Assembly (NCBI GenBank): GCA_002068415.1
Contig: MVZM01000016.1
Location: forward strand, 1-38,682
Source of the DNA: Tenericutes bacterium ADurb.BinA124
Lineage (GTDB): Bacteria; Bacillota_I; Bacilli_A; ML615J-28; CAG-698
Direction: 5' to 3'
Length of the DNA: 38,682 nt
The translations under genes were made by a program, and so were the position numbers. Below are positions 25,546 to 35,345 of the stretch, piece by piece. Position 1 is the stretch's first letter, and each line of letters opens with the position of its first letter. The notes under the pieces were generated by a model. That model was not told where the DNA came from, ran no database searches, and saw nothing but the letters and a program-made list of their open reading frames with translations.

Positions 25546-28500
25546 TTATTCCGGAACCAATCTAATTTTTTTCAAGACGGCGGAAAAACCCCACATGATT
25601 GAATAAGCAAGGGCCACCAATAGCAAGGTCATAACAACTTCTAAAATCAAAATATGACCTTCAACATTAATATCCGTTTCTTCACCGTTAATAATCCAAT
25701 GGCCGTCAATACTGATTTTTAAGTCCGGTTTGACATGTGCAGCATCATCAACCAGCAATTCGGAATTTTTTAAAGCTAAATAATTGGTATTGGTACCGTT
25801 GATTTCCCAGTACCCTTCCGCATTGACCGTTAAACTGATGTTGTCAGCATCATTGGCGGGGATTGCTGTTATCACATTATTAATCTTAAAAACCCGAACC
25901 TGATTATTCGTCACAACGACAATGGTCGGCACAATATATTCATTGGCATTAATAATTTCCATTTTTGCGGAAGCGACCACTTTGGTTTCTTTTCCGTTCA
26001 TAGCAAAGAAACCAAATTCATTAACCGTAAAGTCAATTTTTTCTTCATTGGCGGCTTTAATTTCGGTAGTGATATCGTTTAAGCACCAATAACCATCATC
26101 AACGGTTAAAATCGGTTCTTCATATTTATTATCGAGAGCTGCAAAATTGAGAATCGGTTGGCGCGTTGCCTTAATCGTTTTCACTTCATTTAAGTACCAA
26201 TAAGCATTTTGAACACTTAAATCAAACTTCAAAAAGTCATCAGCTTTAACGCCGGTTTTCTTACCGTTAAAGAGCCATTCTTGTTCTTTATTAATCGTGA
26301 TAACCGGAGCCATATAAGTAACTCCGTCTTCAACATCATTTAAATTATTAACCGGATATTCGTAGGCTTTAACACCGGTCGGCTCATTGTTTAAAAGCCA
26401 TTCTTCGCCACCTCCCGTATTAACAGTTGTTAAGACGGTATCATACTCCTTCGGGCTCTTTAAATAAGTCAATTCCAAGTCCGGAATAACCGGCCAGTCC
26501 TTGACTATCCCCGTCCCTAAAACGAAGCATCCGGCTAGCATCATAACATACAACAACTTTCTGAACCAATTGAAAGGTCGTGACACTTGGAAGAAAACAA
26601 TCATGACGACAGCCGTCGTAATAATAGTGGTAATCGTGGTGTAAACTTTCGGGTTATTATATAAACTTTCAAAGCCCGGTAGCGGTCGTAATAAAATTAA
26701 CAAAAGATGGAAAAAGACCACCGTTAAAGCTCCCGGTAAGGTTGATTTCAACACATTGCTTAAAAACTTACCTTTCACAATATCATGGTTTGGCTGCAAA
26801 GCTAAAATGAAGGACGGAATCCCTAAAGCAAACCATTCAATCATATATAAATTTTTGGCAGTGAACGGATAAGTGATCCGGTAAGGTCCGGTTTGCATTG
26901 CGAAAACAATGTACAAAATTGCTAGCAAAACGGAAAAAATCGTTTTCGTTAAAAACAATGTTGATGTTTTTTGAATATTATTGATGACGCGACGCCCTTC
27001 ATCAACAACTTTCGGCATCGATGAAAAATTGGAATCCATTAAAACTAAATGAGAGACATATCTAGTCGCTTCACTTCCGGAAGCCATCGCAATACTGCAA
27101 TCGGCCTCTTTGAGTGCTAAAATGTCGTTGACACCGTCACCGGTCATCGCCACGACTTTTTTATGTTTTTTCAAGGTTTGAATAATAATGCGTTTTTGAA
27201 CGGGGCTGACCCGACCAAATACCGTATATTCAAAAACCGATTCCCGAACCTGATCATCGGTCAATCCCGCTAAACTAATAAAGCGTTCCGCATTTTCGAC
27301 ACCGGCCCGTAAAGCGATTTCGGAAACCGTAATCGGATTATCACCGGAAATAACTTTAACATCCACACCGTTATGTTTGAAGTAAGCAATTGTATCAGCG
27401 GCATCATCACGAATATGGTCTTGAATGACAATGAGGGCTAAGGGTTTAATGGTTTTAGGAATATCATTTTCTTTAACTTTTAAAGTCGTATGTCCCAGCG
27501 CTAAAACCCGACATCCTTGCTGAGCAAAGCGTTCCACTTTGCTTTGAACTTTATCATAATTGTCAAACAAGATGAATTCCGGAGCACCCAGAAAAAACGT
27601 TCCTTGGCGGCCAAAAGTTACCGCACTGAATTTCCGTTTTGAAGAAAAAGGAATAATGGCTGTCGGTGCCAAAACTTTATTTTTATCAAAAAAACGAATT
27701 AAGGCTTCCGAAGTCGGATTGACATCGGTAAAGGCATTCATCATTGAACCGACAATTTCCCGAATCGTGTAATCGGTGTAGTTTTTAACTTCCACGCAAT
27801 CACAAACGCGCATTGTGCCATCGGTAATGGTCCCTGTTTTGTCCAAGCAAAGAACATTAATGCGGGCCAGCATTTCAATGCAGTATAATTCCTGAACTAA
27901 GGTTTTGCTTTTTCCTAAACGAATAACCCCGACCGCTAAGGCCATACTGGTTAATAAGAACAAACCCGCCGGAATCATCGCTAGAATCGAACTTCCGGCT
28001 TTAATAACACCATCACGGTTTAAGAAATATCCGGGTTGACGCCCAAACATTTTTTCCGCCCAAGTTCCTAAATACAAAAAGTCCTTAATAGCATCTTTTG
28101 ATGTGGTCATATAAGTAAGAACGGCTAAGGGTAAAATAATAAAAGAAACAATCCGAATAATCCAGTTTAGGGTTGTTAAAAGTTCCGATTTCGGTTTGCG
28201 ATACAAACGCGCATCCGCAGATAATTTTTCAATGTAATTATCTTTCCCGACTTTGTCGACACGTGCCACCGCAACCCCGCTGACCACAAAACTACCCGAC
28301 AAAAGCGGACTGCCGACATTTTTAATCACGGCTTCCGATTCACCGGTTAATAAGGATTCATTGACTTCCAAAGTTCCATCCACAACAATACTGTCGGAGC
28401 TTATTTGCTTGCCCGGTGTATAGAAGACGATATCATCCAAGACAATTTCCGAAATTGGGATTTCCAACTTCTCACCGTTCCTAACCACCGTCGTGGTGGG

Positions 28501-29082
28501 CGCACTCAAAAGCGACAATTTATCAACTGTTAATTTGGCTTTAATTTCTTGCGCAATCCCAATGATTAAATTAGGAATAATCGTCGCTAAGAATAATAAA
28601 TTATCCGTACTATTTAAAACAACAAACAAAACCGTAATAATCATATACACAATGTTGAAGTATGTGAAAAGATTGGAAACAATAATCCCGAAAATGGACT
28701 TTCCTTGGGTTTTCTTTGCGACATTAATCAATCCATCCGCTTTTCTTTGAGCAACAATTTCGTCGCTTAAACCTTCTAAAATAGGAGTATCAAGATAGCG
28801 GATAATGGCTTTTTCTTCAACTTTTTTGTCTTTTTTTCTGCTTTTCTTTTTACTAATCGCCGCTTCAAACAATTCTTCTTCCGTCGGTTTGGGCGGTTCT
28901 TCCGGTAGATTAACAATTTTCTTTTGTGTTAATTCTTCAATCGGTGATAAAGTAGGTGTTTTTTCCGGAATGGAATTTAATTTCTGCACATCGATTTCTT
29001 CAATTGGCACCGTTTTCGCAGCTGTTGTTCGAGGTTTCCGCGGTTTAGAAATTTTGGGCGTTTCAATTGGCTTTTCGTTCAT
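25546..29082 (-). CDS. CtpE-like P-type cation ATPase with an extracellular repeat insert
   Basis: The 1178-residue protein has a Lys/Pro/Glu-rich cytoplasmic N-terminus (about 1-120) and then a P-type ATPase core. The actuator motif TGES is near residue 247, 'DKTGTIT' holds the phosphorylated Asp near 414, and 'TGDGVNDILALKEAD' forms the hinge. The pattern 'NIVYMIITVLF' and the AMIPAGLFLLTS segment resemble CtpE, a calcium transporter, but ion selectivity cannot be read here. Between the last two membrane segments (about residues 885-1140) lie roughly eight copies of a 25-35 residue repeat, for example 'GYWEINGTNTN' and 'GHWIINGEETD'. That loop is extracellular in P-type ATPases. I use the ATG at 29082, with GGTGA upstream, over a GTG 12 bases earlier. 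Confidence 0.93.
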   Translation of the reverse strand: MNEKPIETPKISKPRKPRTTAAKTVPIEEIDVQKLNSIPEKTPTLSPIEELTQKKIVNLPEEPPKPTEEELFEAAISKKKSRKKDKKVEEKAIIRYLDTPILEGLSDEIVAQRKADGLINVAKKTQGKSIFGIIVSNLFTYFNIVYMIITVLFVVLNSTDNLLFLATIIPNLIIGIAQEIKAKLTVDKLSLLSAPTTTVVRNGEKLEIPISEIVLDDIVFYTPGKQISSDSIVVDGTLEVNESLLTGESEAVIKNVGSPLLSGSFVVSGVAVARVDKVGKDNYIEKLSADARLYRKPKSELLTTLNWIIRIVSFIILPLAVLTYMTTSKDAIKDFLYLGTWAEKMFGRQPGYFLNRDGVIKAGSSILAMIPAGLFLLTSMALAVGVIRLGKSKTLVQELYCIEMLARINVLCLDKTGTITDGTMRVCDCVEVKNYTDYTIREIVGSMMNAFTDVNPTSEALIRFFDKNKVLAPTAIIPFSSKRKFSAVTFGRQGTFFLGAPEFILFDNYDKVQSKVERFAQQGCRVLALGHTTLKVKENDIPKTIKPLALIVIQDHIRDDAADTIAYFKHNGVDVKVISGDNPITVSEIALRAGVENAERFISLAGLTDDQVRESVFEYTVFGRVSPVQKRIIIQTLKKHKKVVAMTGDGVNDILALKEADCSIAMASGSEATRYVSHLVLMDSNFSSMPKVVDEGRRVINNIQKTSTLFLTKTIFSVLLAILYIVFAMQTGPYRITYPFTAKNLYMIEWFALGIPSFILALQPNHDIVKGKFLSNVLKSTLPGALTVVFFHLLLILLRPLPGFESLYNNPKVYTTITTIITTAVVMIVFFQVSRPFNWFRKLLYVMMLAGCFVLGTGIVKDWPVIPDLELTYLKSPKEYDTVLTTVNTGGGEEWLLNNEPTGVKAYEYPVNNLNDVEDGVTYMAPVITINKEQEWLFNGKKTGVKADDFLKFDLSVQNAYWYLNEVKTIKATRQPILNFAALDNKYEEPILTVDDGYWCLNDITTEIKAANEEKIDFTVNEFGFFAMNGKETKVVASAKMEIINANEYIVPTIVVVTNNQVRVFKINNVITAIPANDADNISLTVNAEGYWEINGTNTNYLALKNSELLVDDAAHVKPDLKISIDGHWIINGEETDINVEGHILILEVVMTLLLVALAYSIMWGFSAVLKKIRLVPE

Positions 29083-29126
29083 TTTTGTCACCACTTTTCT
29101 CTACTTTTGGTAAATAATATAGTCTA

Positions 29127-29155
29127 ATTTTACCATAACACCTGCTAATAAACAA
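29127..29155 (-). promoter_or_regulatory. Promoter of the P-type ATPase gene
   Basis: On the minus strand, TTGTTT (29150-29155), a 17-base spacer ending in TGG (extended -10) and TAAAAT (29127-29132). Confidence 0.65.
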
Positions 29156-29181
29156 GAACATTTTATTTTTATAAATCATTT

Positions 29182-29211
29182 AAAAAAACTGTGAGATTGT
29201 TTCTCACAGTT
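29182..29211 (-). terminator. Terminator of the pepV operon
   Basis: On the minus strand an AACTGTGAG/CTCACAGTT stem (29203-29211 with 29187-29195) is followed by a T run. The UGA stop of the DJ-1 gene (29204-29206) is inside the 5' arm. Confidence 0.88.
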
Positions 29212-29755
29212 CACCACGAATATTCCGCCGTACTTGTTCTTTTTGCTCCTTACCTTGAAGGAACTCGATAATGGCTAAACTAAATTCAAAAGTAAAAGCC
29301 ATCGCTTTCGCAGTAATAAAATTTCCATCCCGAACAACGCTTTCCTTCGGCAAATATTGCCCGCCAACAATGGTTTTTTCACTGCCGGGAAAACAAGTAT
29401 AGGAATGATTATGGTAATGTCCCAGTTTACCAACTAAAGCCGGACCCGCACAAATGGCCGCCACTAATTTTTGGGATGACACAAATTGATTAATCAAGTT
29501 TGTTAAGGGAGCAAATTGATCCCATACGGAATAAACCGCTCTTCCACCGGGAATAACTAAAAAATCATAATCTTTCTCCGTAACTTTTTTCCATTCTTTT
29601 TCCGCTTTAACAACAATGTTATGCGCTGATTCCACAAATAAATTCTTATTAATCGTGACCACATCAACATTGATTTTACTCCGACGCAAAACATCAATCG
29701 TAGCGATGGCTTCGACATCCTCAAAGCCATCAGCTAAAATTATCAGACCTTTCAT
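29204..29755 (-). CDS. DJ-1/PfpI family protein
   Basis: The 183-residue protein has the DJ-1/PfpI layout: 'ILADGFEDVEAIATIDVLRR' with the conserved acidic residue at the N-terminus, 'FLVIPGGR', the nucleophile elbow 'AAICAGPALVG' with the reactive Cys, and a late 'FITAKAM' region. Family members include deglycase-like, chaperone and thiamine-related (ThiJ) proteins, and the exact role cannot be told. The ATG overlaps the stop of the DUF84 gene (ATGA). It is the last gene of the pepV operon. Confidence 0.93.
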   Translation of the reverse strand: MKGLIILADGFEDVEAIATIDVLRRSKINVDVVTINKNLFVESAHNIVVKAEKEWKKVTEKDYDFLVIPGGRAVYSVWDQFAPLTNLINQFVSSQKLVAAICAGPALVGKLGHYHNHSYTCFPGSEKTIVGGQYLPKESVVRDGNFITAKAMAFTFEFSLAIIEFLQGKEQKEQVRRNIRGEL

Positions 29756-30255
29756 TCATTCTCACCTCGCTTATATTGTCCATAAAGTAATTTCACAATA
29801 TGTATAAAAATATCTTCCCGTTTTACCAAATTATTGGTGAAGACACCAATTGCCCCTTGCTTTTGGCGGATATTACTTGAATGAGTGTATTCATCCATGA
29901 CTTCCGCAAGTTCCCTTCCTTGTTCCAACAATGCTTCTTTCATAAAATCCGGCAGAGGGATTCTTGTACCCCCGGCCATGTATTGATGCTCATATTCATC
30001 AATTAAAACGCCCCAATTAACTAAAAACAAACGCTCTTCATGAAGCTGGACTCCGGCTTCCAAACCGATTCTTAAGCCATCTTTCGGTAAACATAAAGCT
30101 CGATTAACAGCCCCTTGAATGGTTTCCAAATCGGATTTCGGTTGTTTGGAAACCTGGCTATTAACCTCAAACCCGATAACTTCATAATTTTTTAAAACTC
30201 TTTTAACAGCTAAAAGTTTGACTCGATTTTGTGAGCCTACATAACATTTACGCAT
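29752..30255 (-). CDS. DUF84/YjjX family NTP phosphatase (probable ITP/XTP hydrolase)
   Basis: The 167-residue protein shows DUF84 features: 'VGSQNRVKLLAVKRVL' (N-terminal nucleotide site), 'ETIQGAVNRA' and 'GLRIGLEAGVQ'. YjjX of this family hydrolyses non-canonical ITP and XTP, keeping them out of nucleic acids; close relatives may prefer other nucleotides. It overlaps the M42 peptidase gene by eight bases and the DJ-1 gene by four, so all are translationally coupled. Confidence 0.9.
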   Translation of the reverse strand: MRKCYVGSQNRVKLLAVKRVLKNYEVIGFEVNSQVSKQPKSDLETIQGAVNRALCLPKDGLRIGLEAGVQLHEERLFLVNWGVLIDEYEHQYMAGGTRIPLPDFMKEALLEQGRELAEVMDEYTHSSNIRQKQGAIGVFTNNLVKREDIFIHIVKLLYGQYKRGENE

Positions 30256-31321
30256 TATGTAAAGCCATAAGCCTTTTAGAATCGAAATCTTTAACGACAG
30301 CTAAAACCATTTTTTTAACCGCTAACATATCATCAACATGAACCATGGTGGCATTGGAATGGATATAGCGGCCCGGAAGCCCAACAGTTGTGGATAATGT
30401 ACCACTCCCGGCATACTGTGCTGCCGCCGCATCGGTGCCACCAAAGGCGAGGAATTGTTGATAAGGAATTTTGTTTTGGTGCGCAAGCTGTTCAAAATAA
30501 GCTTTAAGGGCCGGATTCATAATACAACGGGGATCATAAAAACGAACCAAGAAACCTTTTCCTAAAGTACCAAAAGCACGCGGATGGTCTTTGCTTAAGA
30601 AATCACCGATGGGTGAAACATCAATGGCAATGAATAAATCCGGTTCCACCATTTGGCTGGCGGTGGTCGCCCCCCTTAAACCGACTTCTTCTTGGACGGT
30701 GCCCCCGGCTATAACGGTATTCGGGTGATCCATCGTTTGTAATTCCCGTAAAACTTCCAAGGCCATCCCGCAACCAAAACGATTATCCCAAGCTTTGGAG
30801 ACGATTTTTTTACCGTCAGCCGAAAAATAGTACTGATTCATAAAAGTAATTTGTTGGCCGATTTCAAGACCTAATTCTTGGGCATGATCCTTGGAATCCG
30901 CCCCCACATCCAATAACAAATCATCAAAGGATAGGGATTTATGTTCTTCTCCTTTAGTGATATGGGGCGGAACAGCACCCACCACCCCGGGAACAAAGCG
31001 CTCTTTTCCCACATTGACTAAGACATTTTGTGACAACATAACCTCGGGATTGAGGCCCCCAATGGGAATCATTTTGATAAAACCGCGGTCGGTAATGGCG
31101 GTAACCATGGCTCCGACTTCATCCATATGGCCGGCAATCATGATAATTGGTTTATCGAGGCCTTTCTTCACCCCAAAGATACTTCCCAGTTTATCTTGAA
31201 TGATTTCATCGCTGTATTTGCTTAATTCTTGTTTCATAAATTGGCGCACGGATTTTTCATGACCGGCAACAGCATGTAAATTGACTAATTGTTCAAAAAT
31301 TTCTAAATTGAGATTGTTCAT
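30248..31321 (-). CDS. M42 family metallo-aminopeptidase
   Basis: The 357-residue protein carries the M42 metal and catalytic motifs in order: 'GHMDEVGAMV', 'SKAWDNRFGCGM', 'TVQEEVGLRGA' (general base and metal Glu), 'AIDVSP' and 'HSNATMVHVDD'. These are cytoplasmic, dodecameric, co-catalytic zinc/cobalt aminopeptidases that trim peptides, of glutamyl or leucyl preference. The start overlaps the trmB stop by four bases. Together with PepV in the same operon it suggests peptide recycling. Confidence 0.95.
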   Translation of the reverse strand: MNNLNLEIFEQLVNLHAVAGHEKSVRQFMKQELSKYSDEIIQDKLGSIFGVKKGLDKPIIMIAGHMDEVGAMVTAITDRGFIKMIPIGGLNPEVMLSQNVLVNVGKERFVPGVVGAVPPHITKGEEHKSLSFDDLLLDVGADSKDHAQELGLEIGQQITFMNQYYFSADGKKIVSKAWDNRFGCGMALEVLRELQTMDHPNTVIAGGTVQEEVGLRGATTASQMVEPDLFIAIDVSPIGDFLSKDHPRAFGTLGKGFLVRFYDPRCIMNPALKAYFEQLAHQNKIPYQQFLAFGGTDAAAAQYAGSGTLSTTVGLPGRYIHSNATMVHVDDMLAVKKMVLAVVKDFDSKRLMALHNA

Positions 31322-31953
31322 AATTCCACCTTCATATAATATATAATTTTATTCTCATTAATAAATTTGTCTTCATATTCCGTTGTAATCACATCCGGAT
31401 TAGCTTGTTCATGTAAATGAAGATTAATAGCTAGTAAACGATATCCGTGCTCATTAAACTTCAATAAACTATATTCAAATAAATGACGGTTATCGGTTTT
31501 CAACTCAATGATGCCCGGACGACTTAAAATTTGTTCGTAAGTTCTTAAAAAATTATCAAAAGTTAAGCGTCGCTTCGCATGGCGTTCTTTCGGCCAAGGA
31601 TCACTGAAATTAAGAAAGATGGTAGTAATCTCACCAGGCTGAAAAATTAGTTCCAAATTTTTCGCATCTGCCCGCAGCAAGCGTAAATTAGGTAAAAACT
31701 CTTTCTCTAAACGTTGAGCGGCTTTTAAAACAATGCTGTCATATTTTTCTAAACCGATGTAGTTAATGTCGGGATGACGACGGGCATGTTCACTAATGAA
31801 TTGTCCTTTTCCCATGCCAATTTCTAAATAAATGGGATGGTTGTTGGCAAAAACATCCTGCCAATGTCCCCGGTTTTGCTCACCACCTAAAATGACGATA
31901 TCAAAAAAGGCAGTTAATTTCACATCAGCTTGTTTAATCTTTCGGAGGCGCAT
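31318..31953 (-). CDS. trmB: tRNA (guanine-N7)-methyltransferase
   Basis: The 211-residue protein is of usual TrmB length, with 'YLEIGMGKGQFISEHAR' (S-adenosylmethionine site), 'NYIGLEKY' and 'LNFSDPWPKERHAKRRLT', the diagnostic active-site block, plus a C-terminal 'VITTEYEDKF'. It methylates G46 of tRNA. The ATG immediately follows the pepV stop (adjacent bases), so it depends on upstream translation. Confidence 0.97.
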   Translation of the reverse strand: MRLRKIKQADVKLTAFFDIVILGGEQNRGHWQDVFANNHPIYLEIGMGKGQFISEHARRHPDINYIGLEKYDSIVLKAAQRLEKEFLPNLRLLRADAKNLELIFQPGEITTIFLNFSDPWPKERHAKRRLTFDNFLRTYEQILSRPGIIELKTDNRHLFEYSLLKFNEHGYRLLAINLHLHEQANPDVITTEYEDKFINENKIIYYMKVEL

Positions 31954-33288
31954 TTATTTGCTTAATTCCCTTAAGGCATCCGCATAAATGGCCATCGCCT
32001 TAATGGCATCTTCAATTATTAAATATTCATTCGGTTGATGGACAACATTTTCCCGATGAGGAAATTCCGGCCCAAAAGCCACCCCCTTCTTTAAAGCCCG
32101 GGCATAGGTTCCTCCACCAATGGTCATCATCGGGGTTTTGGCATCGCCAGTATTACGAACATAGGCTTGATAGAGGGTTTTAATTAGGGGATCATTTTTA
32201 TCAACATAATGGGGGATTTGATCTTGTTTCACAAGCACTTTCAAACCGAAAGCCGCCGCTTTTTGACTAAAAATTTGTAAAAACGCTTCTTTGTGCCAAT
32301 TAATCGGATAGCGTAAATTCAACCCGATTTTCGTTTCCTCTTTATTAATTTCTACAATCGCCACATTGACGGTTAAGTCCTTCATTTCCGGATCTTGGAA
32401 ATCCAAGCCCATGGTTTTAAAGCGGGAATCTTTTAGTTGACCGGCAATAAAATTTAAAGCCTGATTACTTGAATACTTTTGGAGAAACTGACTTAATTTG
32501 ATGGCAGCATTAATTCCGGCATCGGGTTCCATCGCATGGGCACTTTTCCCATAAAGCGATAATATTTCTTTAGCTTGACCTTTTAAATGATGTTCTAAAA
32601 GAAAAGCGTGAAAGGCCTCGGAAACATCTTGGTCAATTTTAGCTTCAGCATAATCAGGAACAACATTATAGCGAACTCCTGCTTTAAAAAACAACTTGGG
32701 GTCACCAGCACCCAGTAAATCAAGCGACATAATTCCTTTTTCACCATAAATCAAGGGGAAATTGGCATCCGGAGAAAAACCAAACAGGGGCATTTCTTCT
32801 TTTTCAAAATAACGCTTAATCCCCCGCCAAGATGTTTCTTCATCGGTACCGATGATTAAACGCAGGCGTTTGTTGGGCTTAAAGCCGAGATCTTTCAATA
32901 ATTTAAAAGCATAGAGCGCACAGACCGCCGGACCTTTGTCATCAAGCGCACCACGGGCATAAATTTTCCCATCAGCCACCGTTCCTGAAAAGGGCGGATA
33001 CAACCAATCGCCCACCGCCGGGACCACATCGACATGAACTAAAACCCCAATAATTTCTTCACCTTCACCAAACTCAATATGACCGGCAATATGATCAACT
33101 TCTTTCGTTTTAAAGCCAAAACTTGCGCCTAGCTTTAACATGTATTCCAAACTTCGATAAATTCCTTCCCCAAAAGGGTGTTTGCTATTTTTTGGTTGTT
33201 CAATTAATGTGCTGTCAATTTGTAATAATCCTTGTGTGTCTTTAATAAAGTCTTGTTCGTATCTTTTCGCAATCTCCACTAAATTCAT
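31954..33288 (-). CDS. pepV: Dipeptidase PepV (M20 family)
   Basis: The 444-residue protein has M20 metal-site motifs: 'VLVHVDVVPAVGDW' and 'GKIYARGALDDKGPAVCALY', then 'GTDEETSWRGIKRYFEKE' (catalytic Glu) and a C-terminal 'GPEFPHRENVVHQPNEY'. PepV cleaves dipeptides, including beta-Ala dipeptides, in the cytoplasm. Length and motifs match PepV of lactobacilli. AGGTGAGAAAATG provides the ribosome site. It heads an overlapping five-gene operon. Confidence 0.95.
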   Translation of the reverse strand: MNLVEIAKRYEQDFIKDTQGLLQIDSTLIEQPKNSKHPFGEGIYRSLEYMLKLGASFGFKTKEVDHIAGHIEFGEGEEIIGVLVHVDVVPAVGDWLYPPFSGTVADGKIYARGALDDKGPAVCALYAFKLLKDLGFKPNKRLRLIIGTDEETSWRGIKRYFEKEEMPLFGFSPDANFPLIYGEKGIMSLDLLGAGDPKLFFKAGVRYNVVPDYAEAKIDQDVSEAFHAFLLEHHLKGQAKEILSLYGKSAHAMEPDAGINAAIKLSQFLQKYSSNQALNFIAGQLKDSRFKTMGLDFQDPEMKDLTVNVAIVEINKEETKIGLNLRYPINWHKEAFLQIFSQKAAAFGLKVLVKQDQIPHYVDKNDPLIKTLYQAYVRNTGDAKTPMMTIGGGTYARALKKGVAFGPEFPHRENVVHQPNEYLIIEDAIKAMAIYADALRELSK

Positions 33289-33313
33289 TTTCTCACCTTT
33301 TCACTGCTACTTA

Positions 33314-33322
33314 ATTATACCA
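33314..33322 (-). promoter_or_regulatory. Extended -10 promoter of the pepV operon
   Basis: On the minus strand TGG is followed by TATAAT (33314-33319), about 25 bases before the pepV start. No convincing -35 is seen. Confidence 0.6.
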
Positions 33323-33344
33323 TAGCTAAACTCTTTTCCACTAC

Positions 33345-33371
33345 AAAAAAAGCAAGTGAATTTCACTTGCT
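33345..33371 (-). terminator. Terminator of transketolase
   Basis: On the minus strand an AGCAAGTGAA/TTCACTTGCT stem (33362-33371 with 33351-33360) is followed by a run of T. The UGA stop of tkt (33363-33365) is within the 5' arm. Confidence 0.9.
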
Positions 33372-35345
33372 GTGATTTTTTTGCCAGCATTCTTTAAAAA
33401 GGCGCACCACATTATCAACGGTAAAACCATAATGGGAAAGTAACTTCCCCGCCGGCGCACTTTGGCCAAAAGTTTCAATATTAATTAGGAGCCCATTATC
33501 GCCTAAATAGCGGTAATAATGGACAGCATCACTCATTTCAATGGCAACTTTGGTTTTAACATCTTTAGGGATAACTTGTTCTTGGTAGGCTTGTTCCGCT
33601 TTTTCAAATAAATAAAACGACGGCATGCTGACCACCCGCACATCCAAACCATCTTTATATAATTCGGTTTGCGCATCTAAAGCGAGTTTAACTTCGGAGC
33701 CACTCGCTAAGAAAACACCATCGAGTTTTTTTCGTTCCGGAGAAATAACATAAGCTCCTTGGCGAAGATGGTTAGCTAATTTTTTGTTCGTAATATTCGG
33801 AACATCCTGTCTCGTTAAAATTAATGCCACCGGATTATTTTGCGTTTTCATAATAACATCCCAAGCCACTAAGGTTTCATTGGCATCGGCCGGACGAATG
33901 ACATTAAGATGAGGCGTACTTCGTAGTTGGCTCAGTTGCTCAATCGGTTGATGAGTTGGGCCATCTTCACCGACCGCAATCGAATCATGGGTAAAGATAT
34001 AAATAACCGGTAAATCCATCAATGAAGAAAGTCGCATAGCCGGTTTTAAATAATCGGAAAACACAAAAAAACCACCGACAAAGGGCCTAATTCCACCGTG
34101 CAAAGCTAAACCGTTAGCAATGGCACCCATGGCGTGTTCACGGACCCCAAAATTAAGATTGCGCCCCAAACGCTTGGTTTTGGAAAAATCACCGTCAATG
34201 CCTTTAACTTTTGTTGATGATGAAAGATCGGCCGAACCACCGATTAAGCCCGGGTGTAGTGTTTGTAAGTGATTAAGAATCTCGCCACTGGTGGCCCGGG
34301 TAGCTTTTTTATATTGTTCATCAAAATTAAATAAGCGATCCCAATTTTCATCAATCTCCCAATGGTCTAGATTTTGTAATTGTTGGGCTTCGTGTGGATA
34401 TTCGGCTTGATAGCGATACCATAATTGTTGCCATTTTTCAAATTGGGCCTTACCTGAATCAACGATATTCTTTTGATAATATCCCCAAACTTCGGTAGGA
34501 ACACTAAACGCTTCACCACCAAATTCAGCCCGCATTTTTTGCACTTCCTCTTGACTTAGAGGACTACCATGGGCTTTGGCAGTATTTGCTACCGACGAGT
34601 TAAAACCGATAATGGTCTTTATTTCAATGATGGTCGGTTTGCTGTTCTTTTTCGCAATTCCCAAGGCCTCTGAAAGCTCATCAAGGTCTTCACCGTTACT
34701 AACAAATAAATAATCCCATCCCATAGCGGGATATTTATCGGAAGCTTTTTCCGTATTGGTGTTAGCAACTTTCCCATCAAGTTGAATATCATTGGAATCA
34801 AAAAGAACGATTAATTTACTTAATCCTAAATGCCCCGCCAAACTCATCGCTTCTTGGGTGACACCTTCTTGCAAATCACCATCACCGCAAAGAACAAAGG
34901 TATAGTGATCGATAATCGGTAATTCCGGGCGATTAAAACGGGCCCTTAAATATTCTTCACCAATGGCCATACCGGTAGCCATGGCAATCCCTTGCCCTAA
35001 AGGACCGGACGAAGCATCAACACCCGGAGTAATATGAACTTCCGGATGGCCGGGAGTCTTACTGCCAAACTGGCGAAATTGCATTAAATCATCAAGGTCT
35101 AAGCCAAAATCAGCTAAATACAAAAGCGCATATAACAAAGCAGAGCCGTGGCCGGCGGCCATCACAAAGCGGTCACGATTAATCCATTGATGATGTTTCG
35201 GTGAAACCTTCAGATGTTTGCTATAAAGCGTATGCAGAATTGGGGCTGCTCCAAGAGCAATGCCGGGATGTCCGGAATTGGCACGCGTAATTTGTTCAAC
35301 GGATAATATTCTTAAAGCTTCAATGGCCAATTTATCTTTATTCAT
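33363..35345 (-). CDS. tkt: Transketolase
   Basis: The 660-residue protein is full length. Thiamine-diphosphate motifs are present ('GDGDLQEGVTQEAMSLAG' and 'DSNDIQLDG'), as are 'GHPGIALGAAPILHTLY' near the N-terminus, 'GVREHAMGAIANG' and the transketolase signature 'GEDGPTHQPIEQLSQLR'. It moves two-carbon units between sugar phosphates in the non-oxidative pentose phosphate pathway. The ATG overlaps the end of the EIIB-like gene by eight bases, with AAAGGA 14 bases away, so it is probably translated by coupling. Confidence 0.98.
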   Translation of the reverse strand: MNKDKLAIEALRILSVEQITRANSGHPGIALGAAPILHTLYSKHLKVSPKHHQWINRDRFVMAAGHGSALLYALLYLADFGLDLDDLMQFRQFGSKTPGHPEVHITPGVDASSGPLGQGIAMATGMAIGEEYLRARFNRPELPIIDHYTFVLCGDGDLQEGVTQEAMSLAGHLGLSKLIVLFDSNDIQLDGKVANTNTEKASDKYPAMGWDYLFVSNGEDLDELSEALGIAKKNSKPTIIEIKTIIGFNSSVANTAKAHGSPLSQEEVQKMRAEFGGEAFSVPTEVWGYYQKNIVDSGKAQFEKWQQLWYRYQAEYPHEAQQLQNLDHWEIDENWDRLFNFDEQYKKATRATSGEILNHLQTLHPGLIGGSADLSSSTKVKGIDGDFSKTKRLGRNLNFGVREHAMGAIANGLALHGGIRPFVGGFFVFSDYLKPAMRLSSLMDLPVIYIFTHDSIAVGEDGPTHQPIEQLSQLRSTPHLNVIRPADANETLVAWDVIMKTQNNPVALILTRQDVPNITNKKLANHLRQGAYVISPERKKLDGVFLASGSEVKLALDAQTELYKDGLDVRVVSMPSFYLFEKAEQAYQEQVIPKDVKTKVAIEMSDAVHYYRYLGDNGLLINIETFGQSAPAGKLLSHYGFTVDNVVRLFKECWQKNHSK

